Positions 44,881 through 56,154 of a DNA stretch of 64,000 nucleotides are shown piece by piece. The number at the start of each line of letters is the position of its first letter. Position 1 is the stretch's first letter. Source of the DNA: Euryodendron excelsum (lineage: Eukaryota; Streptophyta; Magnoliopsida; Ericales; Pentaphylacaceae); NCBI GenBank assembly GCA_033060915.1, contig CM065381.1, forward strand, positions 2,288,001 to 2,352,000, in the 5' to 3' direction. The translations under genes were made by a program, and so were the position numbers. A model generated the notes under the pieces. That model was not told where the DNA came from and ran no database searches. It worked only from the letters and a program-made list of their open reading frames with translations.

Positions 44881-45491
44881 ATGGCCGTGACTACTTGAGT
44901 CCCCATAGTAGGATATGTCGATGGCTCGGCATGGTCCCATTGCCTTTGATTGAAAGTACTTGGCGAGGAAGAGTCGAGACCAGGCCAAGGGCAAGGGCCT
45001 AACGATCGAAAACGCTAGGACTCCAAGAAGAAGTCAAACCTATAGTCACGAACTAAGTCACAAGAACGCGGAGCGGGTGCGGGTGCAGGAGCGGGTGCGC
45101 GAGAGCGTCGATATTTCAAATACCCTTCGGCCAGAGCGCCCCCAGAGCGCCTTCTTTATTATGTATTTAAATTTATATATTTATGCTTAAAAAAATATAG
45201 ACATTTTCATTAAATGCTAATATATAAGTTTTTTAATGCATCAACATAACATTTCAAAGCACAGGATAAATCAAAAGTGTTACTCCATAGTCTTTTGTCC
45301 ATAAACTAGATACATGATTTACATTAAAGTTGTAAGAAAGTGCAAAAATAAAAATATAATGCATTGACTATAAAATTCTAGGCCTTCCATAGTCTTCTGT
45401 GGATACAATGCATGATTTACATTTAGCCCTCAAAAGGTGTAAGACCAAAAATATTTAATCCCTCAAAAAGTGCAAAACTAAAATCTGATTA

Positions 45492-47682
45492 CTAAGCAAT
45501 TCTAGCCCTTTTTCCACCTGCAATCCCACCTCTTTGACTTTGTTCCTTTGATAAGCTTGGTTGTCTTTCAATAGGAACTTCTTCTGGTAAATTAACATGA
45601 GTAGATGTAAATGTATTAGTATCATTACCTGAAAACAGCAATGTATACTCTCTTTCCTCAACCTCTGCCATGTCGAATTCTAAAGAATCATCTTCCATAT
45701 AAGTGTCCCAGTTCTTATATGACTTCTCATAATCCTCTCGGTATCGTGTCAACAAACGATTGTTATAATGCACATAAACCAAGGATTCTGCACGATCTGT
45801 ATTCATTTTGTTCTGTTTCACACTTTGAATAAAGTCATAGGTACTCCATGCTCTTTCAGCGCATGAGGTGTTAACACTTTGTGATAACACTTTAACGGCT
45901 AGTACAGAAAGCTCTGGTGCTGCTCCATGCAAACTCCACCATTGAATAGAAGGCATTGTTCTCCTATCTTGGATTGCTTGAGGACGAGCAAATACACATG
46001 TATTGCAAACAAAATCACTAAGTTGTGCACGAACTATAGATGCTTCGGTTGAATTCCGAAGAAGTCGATCTACCACATCCAAATAAACCTCTTGAACAAC
46101 AGGATCAGCATGTGGTTTCTTTCTTTTCTCACCCTTTGGACCTAAACTTTTAAGCCAAACATTAGAATAATAATGAGGAGTTAGAACATAGGCAAGAGAG
46201 TGCAAAGGCACATTCATTTTTCCCCATCTTTCAAGAACCATATCTCGTACAACTTCACACATTTCAATTTTATGAGAAAGTGCAATTTCAATGTAAGTCA
46301 ACATATCATCCATTTTTTGGTAAACTTCCCCAATCACAGGCTTGTCGGTGTCACAAAATCGAATCATCACCCAAATCGGCTTTGTGAAGTTTAGTATGAA
46401 TTTTAGCTGCTGCCAAAAGTCATCATCTAAAACAGTTCTTTTCACATCATTATGCTCAAGCTTTGACTTGGATGTTCCATTCTTAAACTTCTCCCAATCT
46501 TCACTTAGAACCATGCTAATCAAAGCATTTTTCACTCTAAAAAAACGCTCTAAAACCACATAATGATGGCCAAATCTAGTTTTCTTAACTTGAATCACCT
46601 CTAATGTAGAAAATTTTTTAAAAATAAATGTCACCATGTTGTGAGTTTTAATGTATCTTACAACCCATTTTGCCTTTTCATATAATTCTGCAACAAACAA
46701 TAAACTCTAATGCTTAGACTTGGCAATGTCTTTCATTAAAAGGCTTAAAATATGAGCCATACAACCTGACCAATAGATGTGAGGATATCTTTCAATAATA
46801 ATTTCCCCTGCACACTTGCATGCTGATGCATTATCAGTTAAAACTTGTACAACATTATATGTGCCCACAGTTTCTATAGCTTTCATCAAAAGTTCTGCAA
46901 TATACTGGCCTGATTTTTCATCCCCTGAACAATCAATACCATTAAGAAACATTGCCCTACCTCCTGAAATTGCCATGACATTTATTAATGGTTGTTGTTT
47001 TATATTACTCCAATCATCAGAGACAATTGAAATCCCACATATTGGCTACTGATCTTTTAACCCCATTAATGCACAATCTATTTTAGCTTTTTCCTTATCA
47101 AGTAATGTAGTCCTTAACTTCTCTGAACTTGGTGGCTTGTAGCCTTTGGGGCCCTCATTAATACCTCTCACCATGTCAACAAATAAAGGGGACCTTGCTA
47201 CAATAAAAGGTATTCCACAGCCATAAAAACATCTTCCAATTAAGCCATCCAAATCCTTTCTATTAAAAAGATTAAACATATCAGAAAGCACATTAGTTTG
47301 ATTTGGTATACCTTTCTTGCTTACAGGAGGAACAATTGGATAGGGAATTGAGGCTTTACGTGCAAAAACTCTATTTGCTTCTTCTTCTTCTTTTTTCATC
47401 TTTTCTTTGTCTGTCTTACTCACTTTAGGACACAATGCAATTCCTTGTGCCTTTTGCCCAGGATATAACCCAATTAAATGGGCTCTAATTCGAGAATAGG
47501 ATCCTGTGTAAGCTTCAGCCTTGCACCCATAGTTGTAAATCCATTTGTTAGCCTTTTTCTCTCCAACTATTGTCACATAACTCCTGAGAGGAGTGGCTGT
47601 AAGACCTCTAACATCTTGTTCTTCATCTTCATTGTCTAAATCAATAGATATTGAATTTAAGCCATCATCAGCATTTTATCCT
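45492..47682 (-). pseudogene. hAT transposase with BED finger, DUF659 and hAT C-terminal domain, decayed
   Basis: Reading down the minus strand: a BED-like finger (WIYNYGCKAEAYTGSYSRIR, RAHLIG), in which the usual Cys pair is changed to Tyr and Gly; SDMFNLFNRKDLD and the DUF659 core with SIVSDDWSN and VVQVLTDNASACKCAGEI holding the two catalytic Asp; GCMAHILSLLMKDI; then the C-terminal dimerisation region with WWSLHGAAPELSVLAVKVLS, NTSCAERAWS (the Glu) and LVYVHYNNRLL. Two TAG stops break one otherwise continuous frame (at about 47046-47048 and 46707-46709). A further stop lies near the first readable codon, just after a probable intron acceptor (TATTGCAG at about 47683). No active protein is expected. 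Confidence 0.88.
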
Positions 47683-47759
47683 GCAATATATGAACAAATT
47701 TCTTAAGAAGTAATTCCTAATAAGGTAGGGCTTTTTCTTAAACGATTTGAATGTACTCA

Positions 47760-47820
47760 TATGCATGAATATATACATATATATACATATATACATATAC
47801 ATATATTCATATATATCTAC
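47760..47820 (+). repeat. ATATAC-type microsatellite
   Basis: Alternating ATAT/ATAC repeats inside the 5' part of the hAT element. Confidence 0.8.
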
Positions 47821-48622
47821 GCGTAAAGAGAGATCAAGGTCACAAACCTTGTTACCCAATCAGCGATGAAAACCCCCTTCTTCTGTTCTTCTATACAAAG
47901 AGTCACAGACTCACAGTTTTACACTTTCACACTTTCACATTCGTTTGATTTTTCAAGTTTTCTAAACTATTTTAATATTTTGTAGGAAGCTCTTTTGAAT
48001 CAAAACCACAAATGGTTTTACTGTTCTAGTATTACTTTATGTCATTGTCAAGTCTAACTCAACAAAGTAAAATAATATATAAATACATTTCTAGATCTTT
48101 CCAGCCCAAATTTGTAGGGAAAAAAGGTAAAATAACTACTTTACTAGAGAATTCGACTCTCAATACGCGTATTGTCGAAACTAATCAGCGAATTTCTTGT
48201 ATATAATTCGTTGTTTTATGTAATTTAAATCTACGGATTATAATAATCTAGTCCGCGATCTCAAAAAAATAAATTCGCGATCTGAAAAAATTAAATTCGC
48301 GAATTTAAGACGAATTTTTCTTCAATCCGCCAATCCGCGATTTGGGTGCGCGTGCGGCACCCTCCATGGACGAACTGTGTGACTCAGGTCACGAACAGCG
48401 AGCTAAAGATAAGGAGCCAAAGCATACCAAGAAGAAAGAAGGAAGGCTTCATCTGCTCCAAGCCCCTAAAAGAAAAAAGAGCGACAGCCCTAAAAGGAGA
48501 GGAAATAGTTTGTTTCTGCCATATTTTTAAAAAATTTCCTTTGGATTCATCGTAATAGATTTTGTTGAATATTGAGCATATTATGTAATAACAAAAAATT
48601 TTGATTCTATCTATATCTGTAG

Positions 48623-49380
48623 TAGAGATGTAAATTTGGCCTAAGACCTATGGGTGGCCTAAGCACATTTGGCCAAAGCCTAGTCCGAGCTCGATTTGGG
48701 CCTGGTCTGAGCCCGATTTGGGCCTGGCCCGAGCTTGGCCCAAGCCTAGTCTGTTGGCCCACCCAAAAAAATCCAACCCTGGACCCACTCAAAAGTCCGC
48801 CCAAATTATAAATTTATAAGTAATAGTATATTTTTATATAATTAATAGTTTATATAGATTTACATTAATCAATACTTAATAAGTTTAATCGTTTAGTCAT
48901 TTATATATTTTTGTATAATCTTTATAAGTTTGACTCTGTTTCTAACTCAGTTAAATCATTATTGATTATCAATTACTAATTAAAAATTTATGTCTCATAT
49001 ATTCAATAGTTTATATAAGTTTACATTAATCAATACTTTATAAGTTTAATCATTTATATTTGTTTGTATGATTTTTATAAGTTGACTAATTCTCTAATTT
49101 AGTTTTAGCCATTAGTGATTGCCACTTATTAATTACTAATTTATAAATTAATTACTAATTTTAAAAACTAAAATTTAAAAAAAAATGATCAAGCTCACTC
49201 AAAAGCCCGTCAAAAGCCCAAGCCCAAAGCCTGCCCTTAGGGCCGTGGGCGGGGTTTGGGTGTAGCATTTTCAATTTTGGCCTGACTTGGCTCGGCCCAA
49301 AATTTAGTGGGATCTCACAAAGCCCAGCCGGAGCTCGATAAATCATGACTCGGGCTGGGCCTGCCCAATTGACATGCCTA
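48623..49380. mobile_element. Non-autonomous hAT-type element (758 bp)
   Basis: The left end TAGAGATGTAAATTTGGCC faces CCCAATTGACATGCCTA at the right, the well-known plant hAT terminus TAGRGRTGTMAATTGG. The flanks ATCTGTAG and ATTCATAG match at 5 of 8 positions and differ only by transitions, fitting an aged 8-bp duplication. Both subterminal regions repeat GGCCTGG/GCCCGAGC phrases; the centre is AT-rich and non-coding. Confidence 0.7.
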
Positions 49381-49384
49381 ATTC

Positions 49385-50800
49385 ATAGGCTGTAGGTAAC
49401 ATAACCACCTAAAAAAAGAAGATTTTTTTTATGGTGGTTTTCAAGATCTAACTTGTTGAATATTGTTACCAACTTCTCGGTTTGATTGAACTTTGTGTGC
49501 AAGCGTGCTAGGAAATTTCTTTCCAGATCGATCAAATACACACTTAATAGTCAATTTTTGCACAACTTTCAAGTGATTGTGATTTTGTGGTTCGGATGCT
49601 GTATTTCAAGACCTCTCTCGATGAGAATTTTGTATGCGAAGCACTTGAGACCTTCACAAGTAGAGATTCATCAACTAACAAGTAAAATTTATTCATGAAA
49701 ATGCTTGTTCAAAAATATATGGAAAAAGACCCTTGATAGACAAAGATCCAACAATTAATAAAAATAAAACTAACCAGTCAATGGAGATGTTTACTAAAAG
49801 CAGAGCGGAATACCCGAGCAATCAGAGATTCAAAGAACAATTGAACTCATAAGTTTTATTATACTTCAAAGATGTTTACACAAAGTATATATAGGGAATT
49901 TTACTACACAGACTAAGATATATGCTATGTTGTTACTACTCCTAATTATGCTAGAACTTAGAATACTACTAGAAAAAAATAAAAGTTTTCTAGATAGTTG
50001 TGTATCCCTTCTTTCTCTCTGGCTCCTTCTATAACTTTAGCAATGTAACTATTCCCTCGATACTAGAACAATGTAAATTCAAATCCCTTAGCAGTGGTTT
50101 CCCCTTTTCTTGTGGTTATGGGGGTTCTTTTGCTAGGTTGTCATGTTTTTCTTCCTTCCTCCTGATGTGCATAAACACTCAACTGCCATGTTTCCTGTAT
50201 GCTTATTTCAAGCTTTGATCTGTTCTTTTTCTGGATCGACTGGCTTCTGATCTTTGACAAGCCATTTGAATGGGCCATCCACTTGGGCTCCCTGGTTAGT
50301 TAAGCAAATCATGACCCACACAGAATGAGCTTCATCTTTGACTTACATAACTAGGGCTTTTTGATTGAACAAACTGTGGCCCAAACCCACAGACCCACAT
50401 ATATATATATATATATACTAGTATTAACCAGTGCTATATACGAAATTTATATAAATACTTTATACACAGAAAACATAAATAAAGTTGCCATTATACTATT
50501 ATAGTTTAGTTTTAAAAAGCACTATAGCTTTATGGCTTGGTATAATCCTTGATTTAGTTGTCCTTTTGAGTAGAGTATTACGTTGTAGGCATAAGTGAAT
50601 TTAGGTACGTGTGCTTTTGTTATTTGTTTTTCTTAGAGCTCTATTCTATGAAATGGTGTTCTTCATCCGCCGAAATAATAATAATAATAAATAATAAAAA
50701 CAATTGTTATCTAAAATAATTTTATATCAAAAGTTTAATGCATCGAGAAATATGGGAAGAGAACAGAATAAATAACCAAAAAAAAAAAAAAAAGAAGAAG
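49385..50800. other. Repeat-like intergenic sequence, no gene seen
   Basis: 49440-50000 has even composition and phrases such as AGCAGAGCGGAATACCCGAG that suggest an LTR fragment, without paired ends. A (TA)n run lies at 50399-50417 and an AAT run at 50676-50700. Confidence 0.35.
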
Positions 50801-50808
50801 AAGCAAAC

Positions 50809-51168
50809 ATCCCTGTTTGACAACACTTTTTATTTTGGATTTTTAAATCTTTTAAAAATAAAACTTAAAATAGTGTTTGGTAATTGTTTTCAATTTTCAT
50901 TTTAAAAAATTTTGAAAACAAAATATCAAAACTTTTTAAAGACTTTCCCATTCTCTTCAGCCACCACCCACCACTATTGGCAGTCGGTCACCACCATCAC
51001 TGTCCACCAATATTAAGTGAATATTTTTAATGTAAATTTAATAAAACATTGTTTTTTATTTTTGGGGCTACAACATGTATTTTTATTTTCAGAACACAAA
51101 ATTAACAAAAACGGACAACGAAAAAATGAAAACAGACAGCTTTGCTAAACAGTTTAGGAAGCGATTCT
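50809..51168. mobile_element. TIR element of about 360 bp
   Basis: CCCTGTTTGACAACACTTTT at the left faces ACAGCTTTGCTAAACAGTTT at the right (inverted: AAACTGTTTAGCAAAGCTGT). Inner arms carry ATTTTTAAA and GAAAAC inversions. No coding. Confidence 0.5.
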
Positions 51169-51169
51169 A

Positions 51170-52215
51170 AAAGGTCTTGCACTTTCCAAAAAAATTGTGT
51201 AAAATTTGGGAAGCAAACGAATGGAAAGTTTTACATAACAAATAATTTCTAAACTATGGGGAGTGATTTTGGGGAATCAAATATACATAATTTTTTAGAA
51301 TATCATAAGGATATTTTGGCCAATGGGAAGTGCCTTTAAAAACTATAGCAACCATAAATATTTTTATCATGAGAAGTGTTGATTTGTATTTATTTTCTAT
51401 TTAGCTAGGTTACGCAATTTTAATTTTGGAAAGATTTGTTTTGTTTTCGTTATATATTACTGACCTTATCATTTTCGGAATTTTGGATTTTTCTATTTTC
51501 TATATGAAACATGAACATGATGGTCTTTAGGGATAAATTTTAGAGATTACATTATCTTCAATTTTGTATTGAGAGATTTCAGTTTTGAGAGAGAAAGATT
51601 AGAAACTGGATTAGTTTTTAGAATTAGGAACTATTAGATTGGAATCTTGGGATTATTATTAGGATGGAAGTTTTAAAATGTGGTTGTCTAACCTTTGTTT
51701 ACCTCCATAATTTTAGGCATTAATTTTGTTGCTGTTTCTTTTTTCTTTTATTTTTGTTAGGATATTTTGACCAATGAAGTTTCAAAACTCAACACTTCGT
51801 CACTAAAATTTCAAGAAGTCTAGAAAATTGGATTTGGGTAACTGGGGAAATCTAACCATGTTTTCAAAAGAAACAAATAAAATGGGTAATTGGGAATCAA
51901 ACGAATTAGAAGCGTTGATCGCTCCTCTCGCACCCAAAACAATAAAAATAAAACTTAAAAAAAATTATTTTACTGAGTGCATTGATAAATCATTTAACTT
52001 GAAGAGGTATCCTAGGCCATTGACCTCAACAGTTGGTTGTTCCTTTATTAACCCAATTTGTTTCAACTTAGACAGCATAAGATAAGAACTACCTTCGAAA
52101 ATCGAAATAAAGGTGTTACGTACCTTGAGAGACTGTCACGTTTAAGCAGGTAGACCTCTAAAACTTGATGAGGAAAATTCTAGGACATGTCTTCAATCAT
52201 GCAGAATTGAACCAA
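51170..52215. other. No gene seen
   Basis: AT-rich intergenic sequence, with GGGAAGCAAACGAATGG and GGGAATCAAACGAATTAG phrases that may bracket a small element (about 51205-51910). Not resolvable. Confidence 0.4.
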
Positions 52216-52235
52216 TCAAAACACAACAGGCAAAA

Positions 52236-52495
52236 TCAATGTGAGGTTGGTTCAGCGGTTAAGGTTTGGCATTTGAGGGCTTTGGTCCTGTATTCGAAAC
52301 TCCGTAGCCTTATGTTGGGATCATCTCCTAGCCGTTCGTCTCTTTCAATTTCGGTCTCGAGACAGAAGACCTTTAGTGTACCAAGCCCAATTGAATCAGA
52401 TGGCCGGGGGAGGGGGGGAACGACATTGCTGCCCTGACGAGGTGTTGGTGTCCCTTAACTGCACCCTTATATATTGCACCAAAAAAAAAAAAAAA
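52236..52495 (+). mobile_element. SINE (tRNA-derived) with target duplication
   Basis: A-box TGGTTCAGCGGTTAAGG at 52248 and B-box-like GTATTCGAAACTC at 52290 form a pol III promoter; the body runs to a poly-A tail at 52481-52496. ACACAACAGGCAAAA (52221-52235) and ACACAATAGGCAAAA (52496-52510) are a 15-bp target duplication with one change. Confidence 0.8.
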
Positions 52496-52703
52496 ACACA
52501 ATAGGCAAAAATTACAACATCATAAAAAAGTTGTAGGAAAAACATATGAGCAGCAACGTGACTACATCAACTTTAATTCATTCCAAATTCCTTTTTTTTT
52601 TTTTTACCTCACTTTCTCAATAACCAAGTAGAAACAAACTACCTAACTCAAGGAGGAAGTAGGACAGGCCAGATTAAGGCAGCTTGAGAAATGATACTAT
52701 TTC

Positions 52704-53546
52704 TTATAGAATAAAATCAGGTAACTGTTGGTCAGCCATGGTTTTTTGTTTACAGAGACAGTGAAGAGAACTTGTGAGAAAGATTTGTCTAAGATATGGA
52801 GGTGTTTGTTTTTTCTTTTCTTTTTTTCTTTTTGTTGATAAAAATGTATATAAAAATTGCTTCAAGCATATAAAATAAACTAAAAAAATAGGCAAACCCC
52901 ATGAAGTTTGACTACAATGAAATAATAACGTCAACCATTTCAAAATCACCAACGCCATTTTTCCAGCACATAATACCCGGTAAGAAAGCAGGAGAGGGTG
53001 GACTTTCAATGCTTTCCACCACTGCTTGGAAGCTTGGGCTTTTCGTGCAGAACCCTTATGAACGATACCTGTGTCTTGGCCACTTTTGCTTCCTTCGCCT
53101 TGTTTCGTTAGTGGTTTTCTTAATCCACGTCTCTTTTTATTGCCTCCTGGAACGAATAAATAGTATAAGAGAGGAATGTAGAGATAAGGTATAAAAATAT
53201 AGATAAAGGAAATTTTATATTTTGAAATGCTCTTATAAAGAGACGAGAGAAATTTAGGCGGAAATTGAAAGATTTTAGGGATCTTCACTTTTTATGGAAG
53301 TTTTTCTAGCTCAATTACGTAGATATTTTACTGAGAGATTTAAATTTTACGGTATTATTTCCTTTAGTTTTTTTTCCCCATAGATTAGTTCTTTTATTTT
53401 AGTTTTTTTTTGTTTTCCTTTATAAGAGAGAAAAAGCTCGCTGTGCCACGTGGCTTCATAATATTTTAAGTTTTTTAAGAATTTAAAGATAAATTTTTGA
53501 AGGCCTGAGAACCTCCCACTACATTTGCATATCTCTATAGTATAGA
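52704..53546 (-). mobile_element. Possible Helitron 5' region with exon-like passenger
   Basis: On the minus strand A|TCTATACTATAGAGATATG at 53546 is a typical Helitron 5' terminus, followed by a GCCACGTGGC palindrome. No matching 3' end was found to the left. A 194-codon frame lies in it (53288-52704). Its middle, near KPLTKQGEGSKSGQDTG and ARKAQASKQWWKAL, has exon-like composition and donor-like ACAG|GTATCG, but no recognised domain; the rest is low-complexity or hydrophobic chance sequence. Confidence 0.35.
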
Positions 53547-53549
53547 TAT

Positions 53550-55290
53550 ATATAAATAATATAATGACATGAAATATGTGAAAGATATTAAAGAAAGATG
53601 AAGATGTAATGTTTAAGGCTTCAAATTTTTCATATTTCATTCTTTTTTGGGTGAGTTCGAAGAAAACTTGTACAGTCATTACTTTGCTAAAATTTTGCAA
53701 TGGATCTCGGCCAATGTCCATGGAAAGAGAGAGACTTCCTATTTTGGAATTCTTGAAATTAATTGCTGGATGAACAAGAGACATGAGAGGGAGTTTTTGG
53801 CTAAAATAAAACTATTTTTAAGAATTATTTCCAATCCAACACTATTTAGAAACTAATTCCAATTATATCGTTTTATACTACTTTTTTTGCATTTTTTTGC
53901 TACTTTATCAACTTTACTTGCCATTTGGGCATTTTATACTTAGAAGTTCAATTAGAATTTATTAAGAAAATAACCTGACAGCCATCGAGCCCTGGTTGTT
54001 GCTTTCTGAAAGTGCAACCACCATATTCACAGAGTAATCAAACCCGCAAAGAGTCTTATGATCTATTAATGTTTCATTTGGAATTTGAATTTTTTACAAA
54101 AAAAATAAAAAAAAAAAAATGTAAAGAAAAAGTGACAAAAAATAATGATATTTTTGTTTACTTTTCCTTCACATTTTTTTTTCTTATTGAAAATTTGGGT
54201 TCCAACTTTGTTAATCAACTTAACGCTTAATCAAGAGGTTCATTGACTGTTCTATTCATGGGGTTGAAGAAGAAGAAGTTCATAAAACAACAGTCATAAG
54301 AAGCAAAGGGCTTCAACTACTGGAGCGTTGGAGAGACACCCAACTCATGGAATTGCGGTTTTTTTGTTGGGAAAAGTTAAAACTTGCCACTATATATACA
54401 TATATATACATCTTTACTAACTAAAATGTATGTCCTATCATCATGACATATAATCGTCACCTTTTGGTTTCAATGGCCATTTGCATGACTTGGGAAGCTT
54501 GGTTTAATTTTATTTCAGTAGGAGAGTTTAGAGCTCAATTCTCAGTTTCCTCAATGACTAATGCTGTCGCAATATCAGTCGTGACACATATTTTGCACAT
54601 TTATACATAACTTATATATTATTATATTGGAGAGAAATAGTTAGGGAGAGAGTAATGGTCTTAGGTTTGAGCATAGGAGATATAATCCAAAGTTCTTGTT
54701 GATGCAAAGTTGGATCCTTTATGAATGCCCTTTTTACCCAGAAATCTCGTATTCAATATTGCTTCTTGGTGTTTTTGAGTCGGTCTAATCTAGCCAAGAA
54801 GGTTGAGAGATAGAGAAAAAAAAAAAAAGAAAAAAAGAAAGACCTAATTGGTAGGTTGCTTGGAAAAAGTACAGGAAAAAATGTCTACAATTCCAATAAT
54901 ACGCGTTGAGGAGGTGGAAAAAGAAACAGAATGGGGATTAGTTTGGAAGGAGTAAAGGGTGTTAAATTGGGAATAATATTAAAAAATAGGGTTGTTTTGG
55001 CCAAATACTCCATGAAAGGGAAAGAAGTTTACTATTTGGGAACCCTTTCAGTCATTTATTGTGAGGTTTCACGCTTGTGAACCTGTGGATGTTATTTGAG
55101 AAATGGTAGCATTAGTGGCGAAGGTCACTTGTTCACTAATGTTAGTCACATTAACTAGATTTCATCAGTTTTTAATTAGCTTCAATTGAAGTGGCTAGTA
55201 TCACTAGGCAAGTGACTATCACTTCTCTTATGTTATTTATCATATTGACAAAAAAATAATTTCACAACATAATTTTAGAGCATCTAGACT
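53550..55290. other. No gene seen
   Basis: AT-rich intergenic DNA with homopolymer runs. Short open frames lack domains. Confidence 0.5.
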
Positions 55291-55307
55291 TCTATTTAGG
55301 GATGACA

Positions 55308-55680
55308 ATTAATAAGCGGGTCCCCCGCCCACTCCGATCCTAATAGGAGAAATATCAAGTTTTAATAAAAGGCTTAGGGGCGGGTTATGAGAAAAAAAAA
55401 ACTCGAAGCGAGTATAGGATAAGGTGTAGAAGAAAGAACAAAACCTAACCCTCATCCGATTAGGTACCAAAATAACATAATACCCTTATCATATTACAAT
55501 AATATATAAATATCACCTAGTATGTATAGAGCGTTTATATAACAAAATATTTTATATCCCTTATTATGTAAATTAATTGTTATTTTTTCAAAACTAAGTG
55601 AGATCAGGGAAATATTGCCCCCGTACTAAACAAAATATAAGAAAGATGAGGGTTAATTTGACCCGACCCGACCCTTAATC
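55308..55680. mobile_element. Probable hAT-type MITE relic
   Basis: TAGGGATGACAATTAATAAG with GCGGGTCCCCCGCCC behind it is a hAT-like terminus; GACCCGACCCGACCCTTAAT near 55655-55675 looks like the opposite subterminal region. The exact right end was not found. Confidence 0.4.
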
Positions 55681-55867
55681 AATTTGAACTTAAACGTTAC
55701 GAAATTGTAAGGTTTAACTTGTAACAGATATGTGATAGGATGTGAAGGAGATTTTTCCTATTAAAATCAGGATAAGGTTTAGACAAGTCCGTCCCATACA
55801 CGACGTGTTGCCTTTCCTACGTCTTACCCACTTGTACACAAGCATGATTAGATACTCATGTAAGCAC

Positions 55868-56004
55868 TAGAATGACTAAGTGGGTGGATATTTGCTCCTC
55901 TCGCGCTCACCAACCAGGGTTCGAGCCCTAGGCCCCTCCCTCATTTTTGGCTTCGGCCTCTTTCAAAAATCTAATCCCTTTGGATGAACCAAACAAAAAA
56001 AAAA
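55868..56004 (+). mobile_element. Short SINE ahead of the PPR gene
   Basis: GACTAAGTGGGTGGATA resembles an A box and AGGGTTCGAGCCCTAGG (55916-55932) is a strong B box. A short body with GGCTTCGGCCTCTTT and a poly-A tail (55992-56003) follow. It ends about 150 bases before the PPR start codon. Target duplication not resolved. Confidence 0.6.
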
Positions 56005-56154
56005 TATTGATATCTATGTAACCAAACGGACCTCATCACCTCGCCGGACCATCCCTCCAGGCTCAAAGGTTCTATGCCAAAATGACAACGGCTAAACCTC
56101 TGTGGTCTGTCCTCTGCAACATCAACGTTTGTCAAATTCAAAAACCCAGAGAAA

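Larger units (their letters stand above)
45053..48387 (-). mobile_element. Complete hAT DNA transposon (3.3 kb)
   Basis: The element carries a decayed transposase on the minus strand. GTCACGAA stands at 45045-45052 and again at 48388-48395, an 8-bp target duplication as expected for hAT. Just inside, the left end reads CTAAGTCACAAGAACG and the right end, inverted, CTGAGTCACACAGTTCG, a short imperfect inverted repeat. Subterminal GCGGGTGCGGGTGC (left) and GGTGCGCGTGCGGC (right) are typical of transposase-binding repeats. Removing it restores a continuous A/G-rich host sequence. Confidence 0.75.

Noticed and set aside
46707..46709. An intron explaining the stop in the hAT transposase
   Set aside because: The frame is the same on both sides and TTGTTTGTTGCAG could be an acceptor, but no donor preserving the conserved sequence was found; a point mutation to TAG is simpler.
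52238..52310. A tRNA gene
   Set aside because: A and B boxes are present but no cloverleaf can be closed, and a SINE body, poly-A tail and target duplication follow.
55905..55935. A tRNA gene near the B box GGGTTCGAGCCC
   Set aside because: No acceptor stem or anticodon arm is found; it fits a SINE.
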